Origin: CAWCAL01 sp963695075
GTDB lineage: Bacteria; Actinomycetota; Acidimicrobiia; Acidimicrobiales; CAWCAL01
DNA: 64,000 nt
Direction of reading: 5' to 3'
NCBI GenBank assembly: GCA_963695075.1
Contig: CAVOFR010000007.1
Location: 1,922,001 to 1,986,000, forward strand
The notes beneath the pieces are model-generated. The model was not told the DNA's origin. It did not search any database and saw only the letters and a program-made list of their open reading frames with translations. Of the stretch, positions 41,761 through 49,804 are shown piece after piece (positions within the stretch are counted from its first letter, which is position 1; every line of letters starts with the position of its first letter). The translations under genes were made by a program, and so were the position numbers.

Positions 41761-44052
41761 GTGACCGAGAGTCGGTTCGGCAGGTGGGTCACGAGAGACG
41801 ACCTGCCCGCCTTCGAGTACGACGCCGACCAGGACGCGGCACCCGAGGCCGAATGGGATCCCATCCAGGCGCCGCCCACCCGTCGCCACTGGGTCCTCAT
41901 CGGCAACCGTGCGATACAGGCACAGGTCTCCAACGACGGCACCTCGGCCCTCTTCGATGAGCGCCACGTGGCCCGCTGGCTGACCGCGCCCGATCCCGTG
42001 GGCACGGGGATCTCGATCGTCGAGTCGGAAGGCCGACGGTGGGCCACCGCCTGGGAAGATCGACCCGAAGGCACGGTACCGATCCGCACATTCGGGCCGA
42101 CCTGGTTCGAGATCGCCGTTTCGGACGGTGGCCTGGGCCTCGAGCGGCTCCTGCTGTGCCCTGAAGGCGAGGTGAGCTGGGTGCTGATCCGGGTACGGAT
42201 CTCGAACACCACCGGTCGCCGGGTGGGCCTTCGTCACACCGAGCAGTGGGCGGTGCGACCCCGGTTCCTCAACGTCGGAGGCACCGCTGACAGTCGGAGG
42301 GATGACGCTCACCGCCAGGTCGGCTTCACCGTCGAGATCTCGGGCCGGGCATTGCGCGCCCGTGAGCAGCGAAGAACTGCCGACGAAGCCGCGATGTTCC
42401 CGCAGGTGTCGGGTCCGACCGTCGACTTCCGCCTCGAGGCGATTGGTGACACCGACGCTGTGGCGACGACCGATGGCGTCGAACATCCGACGCTCGAGCT
42501 CGTCAGCGAGCTGAGCCTGGAAGCCGGCGAGCATGTCGACCTGTGGTTCCGCGCCGGCGCCGACGACCGGTCCGCGGTCGAGGATCCCCGCGCCCTCCTC
42601 GAGGAGACCATGCTCGGCCTGCGCCGGCGGCTGCCGCGCGCCCTGATCCCGCGACACCCACCATTGGAGCGAGAGATCCCCTGGCACGCGGCACTGCTCT
42701 CCGGCGGGCTCAGCCGCGACGAGCGCATCGGCGGCTTCACGCTCAACCAGTCGTCGGCGTACCTGTTCACCGTCGGGTTCAACGGTGCGGCCCGCGACCC
42801 GCTCCAGCACGCACTGCCGCTCGTGTATTGCGAGCCCGACGCTGCTCTGGCCGTGCTGCGCAACACGTCGGCTTGGGCAACCGTCGACGGGGAGCTGCCC
42901 TACGCCCTCGATGGAGCCAAGCATCCTGCCTCGTTCGGCTTCGAGCCGTCCGATCAGAGCCTCTGGGCCCTGGCCCTGGCCGCCGAGTACGCAGCGGTCA
43001 CCGGAGACCTCCCTGCCTTCGCCGACCCCCTCCCATACCATCCGGAACGTGGGGCCGACGCCGTGCCCCTCGACGAGCACCTGCGCCGCCAGTTTCGATT
43101 CCTGGTCGAGGGTGTCGGGTGCGGCGAGCACGGCCACGTCCGCATGCGCAACGCCGACTGGAACGACATGGCCGTCGTGTTGTCGGGCGTCGACCGGCGA
43201 CAGATGGTCGATTCGGGCGAGTCGGTGCTGAACTCGGCGATGGCCGCGTGGGTGCTTCCCCGCTACGCCGGTCTGTGCGACCGGCTCGGCGACACCGCTA
43301 CCGCCACCGAGGCCCGAATCCTCGCCGAGCGGCTGCGCGAAACGGTGGCGGATGAGTGGAACGGCCGTTGGTTCAACCGGGCGCACGCGCCGGGTCGGCC
43401 ACCCCTGGGGGCGAAGGACTGCTGGCTCGAGGTGCAGCCCTGGGCGATCCTCTGCGGTGCCGCCGACGACGAGCGGGCCCGGGCGCTCCTGGGAACGATC
43501 GACGAGAGCATGCGCGCCGGGTCCCCCCTCGGCGCCCGCGTCCGCTGGCCGGTCCCCGAGGCCGATCCCCTGGGCGCCCGCGGCGACGGAACGAGCGGGG
43601 GTATCTGGTTCGCGGTCAACATGACGCTGATCTGGGCCGCGCGTGACCTCGATCCGGACATGGCGTGGGACGAATGGCGACGTATGACCCTCACCGCACA
43701 TGCCGAGGCCTATCCCGATCAGTGGACCGGCACCCTCTCGGGCCCTGACGCGTACAACGGCGTCGAATCGGTCCGACCGGGTTGGTCATGGGGGACGCCC
43801 GCCCTCGCCATGCAGTCCAATCCGCTCAACAACCTCCACAGCCATGCGCAGCCGCTGCTCTCCTACCTGCGCCTTCTCGGACTGGAGCCGCTCCCTGATG
43901 GTCGGCTCCGGGTGAGGGGAGGAGGCGCATGGTCGAGTACGACGCTGCAGCTGGACCCCGACGGCCACGGCCGTCTCGTCGCTGCGGGCGAGGTGGCCCT
44001 CGACACGCCGTTCGGCCCCGTGACAGGGGGACCCGGAACCGTCGTTTGGTAG
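41761..44052 (+). CDS. GH94-like (alpha/alpha)6-barrel carbohydrate enzyme
   Basis: 763 residues, GTG start only 4 bp after the NorD-like stop. The N-terminal half is a beta-sandwich domain (IQAQVSNDGTSALFDERHVA, VSWVLIRVRISNTTGRRVGL). The C-terminal half is a helical barrel with RMRNADWNDMAVVLSG, close to the GDWNDG motif of cellobiose/chitobiose phosphorylases, where Asp is the general acid. Later blocks FAVNMTLIWAA and GPDAYNGVESVRPGWSWG also fit. Whether it phosphorolyses or hydrolyses a sugar is unknown, and a GH116-like alternative cannot be excluded. A carbohydrate enzyme coupled to metal-centre chaperones is odd. Confidence 0.75.
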   Translation: MTESRFGRWVTRDDLPAFEYDADQDAAPEAEWDPIQAPPTRRHWVLIGNRAIQAQVSNDGTSALFDERHVARWLTAPDPVGTGISIVESEGRRWATAWEDRPEGTVPIRTFGPTWFEIAVSDGGLGLERLLLCPEGEVSWVLIRVRISNTTGRRVGLRHTEQWAVRPRFLNVGGTADSRRDDAHRQVGFTVEISGRALRAREQRRTADEAAMFPQVSGPTVDFRLEAIGDTDAVATTDGVEHPTLELVSELSLEAGEHVDLWFRAGADDRSAVEDPRALLEETMLGLRRRLPRALIPRHPPLEREIPWHAALLSGGLSRDERIGGFTLNQSSAYLFTVGFNGAARDPLQHALPLVYCEPDAALAVLRNTSAWATVDGELPYALDGAKHPASFGFEPSDQSLWALALAAEYAAVTGDLPAFADPLPYHPERGADAVPLDEHLRRQFRFLVEGVGCGEHGHVRMRNADWNDMAVVLSGVDRRQMVDSGESVLNSAMAAWVLPRYAGLCDRLGDTATATEARILAERLRETVADEWNGRWFNRAHAPGRPPLGAKDCWLEVQPWAILCGAADDERARALLGTIDESMRAGSPLGARVRWPVPEADPLGARGDGTSGGIWFAVNMTLIWAARDLDPDMAWDEWRRMTLTAHAEAYPDQWTGTLSGPDAYNGVESVRPGWSWGTPALAMQSNPLNNLHSHAQPLLSYLRLLGLEPLPDGRLRVRGGGAWSSTTLQLDPDGHGRLVAAGEVALDTPFGPVTGGPGTVVW

Positions 44053-44121
44053 GGCCGACGGGGGGCGAACACTGCCGCACGTCGGCCACCGTCACCCGGA
44101 TCGACCGAACGCACCAGGTCG

Positions 44122-46017
44122 TCAGAGCTCGACGTGGGTGCCGATGTCGACGCTCCGTTCCGGGGGGAGCCCGAAGAACTTGGTGGGGTCGCCGGCGTTT
44201 CGGCTGAGCAGGGTGTAGAGGTGCTCCCGCCAGGCAGCCATGCCGGGTCGATCGGTGACCTCGATGCGTTCTCGGCCGAGGAAGAACGTTGTGTGTTGGG
44301 GGTCGAAGCTGATGCCCTCGATGAGGAGATTGTCGAGGTCGGCGGCGAGATCGGTCTTGTTGGTGAAGCCGTAGCGCATCTCGAGCTCGTGGAATCCGAG
44401 GCTGTGGTGGGTGACCCGGTCGCGCTCGGCGGGATTCACGTGCGCTCGGTCATCGGTCGTGACCGAGACGAAAACGATCGTTTCGTGGAGGCTCTCGTTG
44501 TGACGGAGGTTCGTCAGCAGCGCGGGGGGTACGAGTCCGGGGCGACTGTGGAGGTAGACGCCGGTGCCGGGGTGACGTGCCGGTGGGTTCTCGGCGAGTC
44601 CGGCCACGAAGTCGTCCGCGGTCAGCCCGGCGCGGATGACCCGTTGGCCGATGATGCTGCGGCCCTTTCGCCACGTGGTGAAGATCGCGAATCCGCCGAG
44701 CCCCACCAGCAGCGGGAACCAGCCGCCGGCCGGGATCTTGAACAGGTTGGCCGAGGCGAAGGCGGTATCGACGACCAGCAGGGGAAGGAGGATCGCCGCC
44801 GTCTTGATTCGTGACCATCTCCAGCGGTTCCGGGCGATCGATGCCACGAGGAGCGTGGTGATCACCATCGTGAGCGTGACCGCTACGCCGTAAGCGGCGG
44901 CGAGACTCGTGGAGGATCGGAAAGCGAAGACGAGCCCGAGGCACGCGACGAGGAGGAACCAGTTGATCGCGGGGACGTAGATCTGGCCCCGGTGTGAGGA
45001 CGAAGTCTGCACGGTACGCATACGCGGGATGTAGTCGAGATTGATCGCCTGGACGGTGAGGGAGAAGGCGCCGGTGATGAGGGCTTGGGAGGCGATGACG
45101 GTGGCGAGTGTTGCGAGGACCGTCAGTGGCCATTGGGCCCAGTCGGGAGCCAGGAGGAAGAACGGATTCTCGATGGCGGTGGCGTCACTCAAGAGCAGTG
45201 CGCCTTGTCCCATGTAGTTGATGACGAGGGCGGGAAGGACCAGAAGGAACCATCCGAGTTGGATGGGCCGTCGACCGAAATGGCCCATGTCGGCATAGAG
45301 GGCCTCGCCACCGGTGACGACCAGGAACACCGAGCCCAGCACGAGGAAGCCACGGCCGCCGTTGTCGATGAAGAATGCGACGGCGCGGCTGGGGTCGAGG
45401 GCTCGCAGTACGGACGGTTCGGCGCCGATCTCGGCTCCGCCGAGGATGGCGAGGACGCCGAACCACACGAGCATGACCGGTCCGAAGAATCGACCGACCA
45501 CCTCGGTGCCGTGCCGTTGGATGGCGAACAAGCCGATCAGGATCACAGCAACGATCGGCACGACCCAGTCGTGGACCCCCGGTGCCGCAACTTCGACTCC
45601 TTCGACCGCGGACAGCACGGAGATGGCGGGGGTGATCATGCCGTCGCCGTAGAGCAGGGCGGTGCCGAACAGGCCGAGGAGGATGAGTGGACGATGGGAG
45701 CGGCCGCCACCGGTCACGAGCGCAGCGAGGGCCAGGATGCCTCCCTCGCCGCGGTTGTCGGCCCGCATGACGATCAAGAGGTACTTGACGGTGATGACGA
45801 TGATCAGCGACCAGAACATCAACGACAGGACGCCGAGCACGTTGGCTTCGTTCACCGCCAGGTCGTGCTCTCCTGCCAAGGATTCGCGAAACGCATAGAG
45901 CGGGCTGGTGCCGATGTCTCCGAACACGACGCCGAGCGCTCCGACCGAAAGGGCGGCCAGCGGTCGAAATGCCGGGCGGGACGTGCTCACCTGCGAGCCC
46001 CCGGCTGGGTCGGCCAT
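44122..46017 (-). CDS. kup: Kup-type potassium uptake permease
   Basis: 631 residues, ATG start. About twelve membrane helices begin with LAALSVGALGVVFGDIGTSP; GDIGTSPLYAFRE is the family signature in helix 1. TPAISVLSAVEGVEVAAP and FFIDNGGRGFLVLGSVFLVV follow in the expected order, and a cytoplasmic C-terminal domain of about 170 residues (YLHSRPGLVPPALLTNLRHN, LGFHELEMRYGF) closes the protein. Kup carriers take up K+ with protons. It is convergent with the GH94-like gene with 69 bp between stops. No regulator lies beside it. Confidence 0.95.
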   Translation of the reverse strand: MADPAGGSQVSTSRPAFRPLAALSVGALGVVFGDIGTSPLYAFRESLAGEHDLAVNEANVLGVLSLMFWSLIIVITVKYLLIVMRADNRGEGGILALAALVTGGGRSHRPLILLGLFGTALLYGDGMITPAISVLSAVEGVEVAAPGVHDWVVPIVAVILIGLFAIQRHGTEVVGRFFGPVMLVWFGVLAILGGAEIGAEPSVLRALDPSRAVAFFIDNGGRGFLVLGSVFLVVTGGEALYADMGHFGRRPIQLGWFLLVLPALVINYMGQGALLLSDATAIENPFFLLAPDWAQWPLTVLATLATVIASQALITGAFSLTVQAINLDYIPRMRTVQTSSSHRGQIYVPAINWFLLVACLGLVFAFRSSTSLAAAYGVAVTLTMVITTLLVASIARNRWRWSRIKTAAILLPLLVVDTAFASANLFKIPAGGWFPLLVGLGGFAIFTTWRKGRSIIGQRVIRAGLTADDFVAGLAENPPARHPGTGVYLHSRPGLVPPALLTNLRHNESLHETIVFVSVTTDDRAHVNPAERDRVTHHSLGFHELEMRYGFTNKTDLAADLDNLLIEGISFDPQHTTFFLGRERIEVTDRPGMAAWREHLYTLLSRNAGDPTKFFGLPPERSVDIGTHVEL

Positions 46018-46051
46018 CGGGCGGCCGATGTGGGTGAAGTCCTGGACCGAG

Positions 46052-46228
46052 TCATGTCTGCCCGACGTCCGAGGCGCCGAATGCGGACCACCACCGGCGT
46101 CCTGCTTCTTCGGCGCCGACCTCGGACTTCATCCGTTCGAAGATCGCGGCGAGACGGGTCGGCGAATCGCCGGCGGCGCGGAGGTCAGCAACGAGAGGTT
46201 CGAGCCATGTGGCTTGCTCTTCGGGCAT
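46052..46228 (-). CDS. 58-residue acidic helical protein, unknown
   Basis: ATG complementary to 46226-46228, stop at 46052. The sequence reads MPEEQATWLEPLVADLRAAG, continues with PTRLAAIFERMKSEVGAEEA and ends RRWWSAFGASDVGQT. The composition is clearly protein-like (Leu/Ala/Glu-rich, two amphipathic helices, a Trp pair) and codon use matches the window, while other frames here do not look coding. No strong ribosome binding site is visible. It lies between the ABC ATPase gene and kup on the same strand, 34 bp before kup. No family is recognised. Confidence 0.5.
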   Translation of the reverse strand: MPEEQATWLEPLVADLRAAGDSPTRLAAIFERMKSEVGAEEAGRRWWSAFGASDVGQT

Positions 46229-46303
46229 GAGTTCAGCATGGTAAGCGGCGGGGACACGCGGAAGTTCCGCGGAGTCCTTCGGTCGATCGGGATGCGGGTG
46301 CTG

Positions 46304-47017
46304 TCACCGATCCTCCGGGTCGTCGATTGCCGGGAGATGCTCCGGCGCACCGTCGTAGACGAGCTCGCCTTCGCCCAACATCAGGACGCGGTCGAAGCTC
46401 GTGAGCGCGGCGCTGTCGTGGGTGGCGACGAGGACCGACCCGTTCCGACCACCCACCTCGGCGATCAGTTCGATGAACGCCGCACGGCCCGAGCTGTCGA
46501 GGCCCGAGAACGGCTCGTCGACAAGCAGGACGGTGAACGGGCGGCACAAGGCGATCGCGATCGCGGCCTTCTGTCGGAGTCCGCGACTGAACGTCGATGG
46601 CAGGTCATCGACGCGACTCGACAGGCCGAGACGGTCGATGACGCTGTCGGCATCATGGTCCTCCGGAATCGATCCGTGCAGACGCGTCAGGTACTCGAGA
46701 TGCTCGTGGACTGAAAGATCCTCATAGAGCACCGGGTGATCCCGTATGAACGACACGGCGGCGCGTGCAGCCTGCTCCCCGGCTGGGGTTCCATCGACGG
46801 TGATGGTGCCCTCCGTCGGCGCGAGTACTCCAGCGGTGGTCGCCAACAGGGTCGACTTGCCTGAACCGTTGTGGCCCACGAGGGCGACGAGTTGCCCAGC
46901 GGGCACGTCGAAGGTGACCGGGCCGACTGCGAGCACATCGCCATGATGCTTCTCGGTCTCGGTGAATCGCAGCCGCGGCTCCCGCTGTGGTTTCGATCGG
47001 GATCGTCGCCGGGTCAC
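46304..47017 (-). CDS. ABC transporter ATP-binding protein
   Basis: 237 residues from a GTG that overlaps the permease stop (GTGA). Walker A is VGHNGSGKSTLLATT (near 48), the signature is FSRGLRQKAAIAIA with the standard LSGG replaced by FSRG, and Walker B is FTVLLVDEPFSGLD, followed by the switch His in VATHDSAAL. It is a single nucleotide-binding domain that would form a dimer with the membrane protein encoded just upstream. Exporters of this ABC-2-like type move lipids, antibiotics or peptides; the cargo is unknown. Confidence 0.9.
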   Translation of the reverse strand: MTRRRSRSKPQREPRLRFTETEKHHGDVLAVGPVTFDVPAGQLVALVGHNGSGKSTLLATTAGVLAPTEGTITVDGTPAGEQAARAAVSFIRDHPVLYEDLSVHEHLEYLTRLHGSIPEDHDADSVIDRLGLSSRVDDLPSTFSRGLRQKAAIAIALCRPFTVLLVDEPFSGLDSSGRAAFIELIAEVGGRNGSVLVATHDSAALTSFDRVLMLGEGELVYDGAPEHLPAIDDPEDR

Positions 47018-48636
47018 GGACTGCCGCCCTGCGCTTCGGCGGCCGCTCCGGCCACGTTGTCTCGAAAGCGAAGCCACGCGACAGCCGCAGCACTGATCAG
47101 CGCGACCAACCACGCGGCCTGTGCCGTCGTTTCCACGAGAGGAGAACCATCGGATAGAGCCGTGCGGGCCGCCAGCACGGGAAGCGCGCCGGCCAGTGTC
47201 AGAGCCGGCGGCCACAGCAGGCGGAAGATCATGCGAGGGCCCTCCACCTCGACTGGGGCAGCGAGGGAGGGTGAGGCGAGGCGTTTGATGCTGAGGCCTG
47301 CCGCGGCGACCGCAGCGGTCGCCCCGGGTACGGCGGCGATCGCAGCGGCGGCACCGACGCGCCAGTCGAACACCGCGGTCGTCGCGACGATGGCCACCGC
47401 CAACCACACGACGCTCATCACCACGATGGCGCTGGCGATGTGTCCGAGGATCACCGATCCGGGTTCCACGGGGATGAGCTCGAGGATTCCCGGGTGGTCG
47501 AGTTCCTGGCTCAATGGCTCGATGACCTCGATCGCCGCGAGGTACAGCGCCACGCCGACAACGCCGATGAGAGCTGTCGTTCCCTGCCACATCGCCGCCA
47601 GCGAGAGCCCCGCGATCGTTGCGAGTCCGGCGACTCGCAACAGCCGGGCTGTTGGCCACCGCGCGTAGCTTCGGGCGTCTCGAACGACCACCGGGAACCG
47701 GCCCTCCAGCCTGCTCCCGGCTCGGATGGACATCCACGGGATCGACCGTGGCGTCTCGAACGCCAGCTGACGTCGAAGGAGGAGGAGGCTCCTGATGTCC
47801 TGCTGTGCGAGGGCGAATCGAACCTGCGAAATGAGTTGAGACCGATGGTGGGCGCGCTCGATCGACAGCGCCCCCCTTCGCGTCACGCCCACGGCGACGA
47901 GGGCGACCGGTATCGCGACCGCGACGATCGCGACCGGGTTGGTGTTGAGAGCCCACAGGGCCAGCTCGCCGAAGGCGGCGAAGGGTGAACTGGCCGTTCC
48001 ACGCACGAGGTCGAAGACCGCCCACACCGGTGGGATCATCGAGAGTCCGATCACGAAGCCGCGACGCATGCTGGAGCCGGCCGTGATCAGCGCGACTCCC
48101 GTGGCGGACAGCGTGATCGCCGCGCCACAAAGCAGCCCCGAGATCACCCAGCTGCCCTGACCGCCCGGCAGCTGGCGCGAGGCGAGCTCTCCGCTGGCCG
48201 CACCGAACAGGGCTCCGAGAGCGAGGGCGGCTGTCACCAGTCGTCCGACCTGGTCGCTAAGGGCGACCGAGCGATCCAGCGGTGACAACAAGACGTGGTG
48301 CAACTCGAGATCATCGATCGCGAGCGGCCCGCCATTCGCACCCGACCGCGCTCCGATGGTGACCGCGGCGGCTGCGACGAGGGCGATCCAGAGCGGGGCG
48401 TTCTCTCGGACCCAGACGACGCCGGCGGCGTCCAGGGTCGCGTCGTCGACGAGGCCCAGCGCCAGGTAGAAGCCGAACAGGCTGAAAAGTCCGGTCACGT
48501 AGATTCGATAGAAAACGTCGAACGGCTCGGCGCCGCGTCGTCGGATGGAACGGTGCGCCGACCGGAACCGTCGCAGCGCCTCCTCGGGCGGTACCGGGTC
48601 CTCGACGTCGGTCCCGAATCTGTCTCTGAGCGTCAC
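47014..48636 (-). CDS. ABC-2-like transporter membrane subunit
   Basis: 540 residues, GTG start chosen at 48636 because the frame upstream runs into non-coding DNA holding a tRNA-like fragment. After a cytoplasmic leader of about 55 residues there are about twelve hydrophobic helices in two groups (YVTGLFSLFGFYLALG, LWIALVAAAAVTIGA, SWVISGLLCGAAITLSATGV; then LLRVAGLATIAGLSLAAMWQ, IASAIVVMSVVWLAVAIVAT). A cytoplasmic loop (SIERAHHRSQLISQVRFALA) separates the groups. It pairs with the ATPase gene by translational overlap. A 250-bp piece of this gene (47520-47769) is duplicated at 54590-54839. Confidence 0.85.
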   Translation of the reverse strand: MTLRDRFGTDVEDPVPPEEALRRFRSAHRSIRRRGAEPFDVFYRIYVTGLFSLFGFYLALGLVDDATLDAAGVVWVRENAPLWIALVAAAAVTIGARSGANGGPLAIDDLELHHVLLSPLDRSVALSDQVGRLVTAALALGALFGAASGELASRQLPGGQGSWVISGLLCGAAITLSATGVALITAGSSMRRGFVIGLSMIPPVWAVFDLVRGTASSPFAAFGELALWALNTNPVAIVAVAIPVALVAVGVTRRGALSIERAHHRSQLISQVRFALAQQDIRSLLLLRRQLAFETPRSIPWMSIRAGSRLEGRFPVVVRDARSYARWPTARLLRVAGLATIAGLSLAAMWQGTTALIGVVGVALYLAAIEVIEPLSQELDHPGILELIPVEPGSVILGHIASAIVVMSVVWLAVAIVATTAVFDWRVGAAAAIAAVPGATAAVAAAGLSIKRLASPSLAAPVEVEGPRMIFRLLWPPALTLAGALPVLAARTALSDGSPLVETTAQAAWLVALISAAAVAWLRFRDNVAGAAAEAQGGSP

Positions 48637-48745
48637 CGGCGAGAGCCTATCCCGTGGCCCCTGGCGCTCTGACCAGCGGCCTGCCGTACGCCTGGCTCGG
48701 GTCCAGCGCCTCTCGTCGAGCCGGGTGGCGTGGGTCTGCGGCTTT

Positions 48746-48790
48746 CGCCTCCCCGGGACTTGAACCCGGAACCTGCGGACCGAGAGCGAC
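48746..48790 (-). other. tRNA 3'-end-like fragment, possible attachment-site remnant
   Basis: On the minus strand GCAGGTTCCGGGTTCAAGTC followed by CCGGGGAGGCGA reads as the T-arm (CCGGG, TTCAAGT, CCCGG) and acceptor 3' strand of a tRNA. No matching 5' half at a workable distance was found, and no CCA follows, so it is not an intact gene. Fragments of this kind are left where elements integrate into tRNA 3' ends, and the DNA to the right is a mosaic of mobile remnants. Confidence 0.45.
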
Positions 48791-48956
48791 ATCGGGACGG
48801 TTTCGGGTGATCACGGATCTGTTGTGACCACCTCGTGACCACGGGAGGGGCTCGCGAGCGGGCTCGGTTCTTGGTGAACAGCCCGACCTTGCAGGCCGGG
48901 CGGGCCTCACGGACGACCCCGATCTCGTGTCCGGGCGTTGGTGTCCGCTTGCGCGT

Positions 48957-48990
48957 AGGAACCCCTCGACCGTTGGGTCGAGGGGTTCCT
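48957..48990 (-). terminator. perfect 15-bp hairpin after the secreted-protein gene
   Basis: AGGAACCCCTCGACC (48957-48971) pairs perfectly with GGTCGAGGGGTTCCT (48976-48990) around the loop GTTG. It lies 36 bases after the stop of the minus-strand gene at 49027, as expected of a transcription terminator, although no long T-run follows. The remainder of 48637-49026 shows no gene apart from the tRNA-like fragment. Confidence 0.65.
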
Positions 48991-49026
48991 CGTCTCCGAG
49001 TAGCGGGCGGGACGCTCGTGGGTGGG

Positions 49027-49647
49027 TCAGGAGAGGCAGTAGGCGGCGCGGTATGGATTGACGCTTGAGACGACTGCCCGCGGGACCGGGTGCTGCCAGT
49101 AGGGCGTCGCCGTGTTCCACCCGGATGGCAGGGAGCGGGCCGCAGTTGCGGTCCGGATGCGCCACGAGCCGTTGGCGTACCACGCCCCCTGAATGTGGAC
49201 ATCCCAATAGACGTTGTGGTTGGGCGACAAGCTATCCGTGTCGACGGCCGCCCACATGGACGCGGGCTTCGAGCCGCTTGCGATTGCGTACGGCGCCCAT
49301 GGCCCGCTGATCCAGCGTCCGGTCGTTCCTCTGCGACGGATGAGGAGGCGGGCCGTCACCCACTGGCCACCGTTGAATGCGGTACTTGGGCTCATCGCCA
49401 CGTGGGCGAGGATTCCCCGCGTGCCGAAGGCCGGGAAGCATTGAACCGCCGACGCCATGGAGCCCCCTCGGCTCTCGTAGACATCGGCGCTCGCAGCTTC
49501 GGCGAATCCCACGGTGAAGACCGAAGCCATCGCGACGACAGCGAGCATCTTTCGTAGGGTGCGTGACCGGCGTCGGGGCCGGCGTTCTTGGTTGGTTCCG
49601 TGGACGGTGGTGGGTGGATCCGGGACTTGGGTTTGGGAGTGGGTCAT
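49027..49647 (-). CDS. secreted protein of unknown function, divergent from SARP regulator
   Basis: 206 residues; ATG complementary to 49645-49647 with GAGGT upstream. A basic N-terminal stretch (RRPRRRSRTLRK) leads into the Sec signal MLAVVAMASVFTVGFAEAAS with likely cleavage at ASA-DV. The mature part is beta-rich with many Trp/Tyr (WVTARLLIRRRGTTGRWISG, NVYWDVHIQGAWYANGSWRI) and two cysteines (CFPAF and the C-terminal AAYCLS), possibly a disulfide. No family is recognised. It is divergently transcribed from the large SARP gene with 157 bp between starts. A 105-bp piece (49405-49509) is duplicated at 54839-54943. Confidence 0.75.
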   Translation of the reverse strand: MTHSQTQVPDPPTTVHGTNQERRPRRRSRTLRKMLAVVAMASVFTVGFAEAASADVYESRGGSMASAVQCFPAFGTRGILAHVAMSPSTAFNGGQWVTARLLIRRRGTTGRWISGPWAPYAIASGSKPASMWAAVDTDSLSPNHNVYWDVHIQGAWYANGSWRIRTATAARSLPSGWNTATPYWQHPVPRAVVSSVNPYRAAYCLS

Positions 49648-49769
49648 GTCGAACACCTCGTTGCCTGTGCCGGGATCGTGGTGATCTCGGTCTCTGCGTC
49701 CACACTCGGCGCCGCCGCTGACGATCCACTGATCACGGGCTGAAAGTGGTTCCCGGACCCAGGATCGGA

Positions 49770-49787
49770 TTGACTTGAGGTTGACAT
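49770..49787 (+). promoter_or_regulatory. direct repeat resembling a SARP binding site
   Basis: TTGACTT (49770) and TTGACAT (49781) are heptamers with an 11-bp period, just upstream of the SARP-type gene start at 49805. SARP proteins bind direct heptamer repeats spaced at about one helical turn and overlapping the -35 region. Autoregulation is inferred from spacing only. Confidence 0.35.
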
Positions 49788-49804
49788 CGTGAAGGGGGAC
49801 CAAG

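Noticed and set aside
40245..43701. Two long minus-strand frames opposite the VWA and GH94-like genes
   Set aside because: Both lie antisense to genes with clear motifs and have shadow composition.
48746..48850. An intact tRNA gene
   Set aside because: A T-arm and acceptor strand are present, but no matching 5' acceptor or anticodon arm lies at a workable distance.
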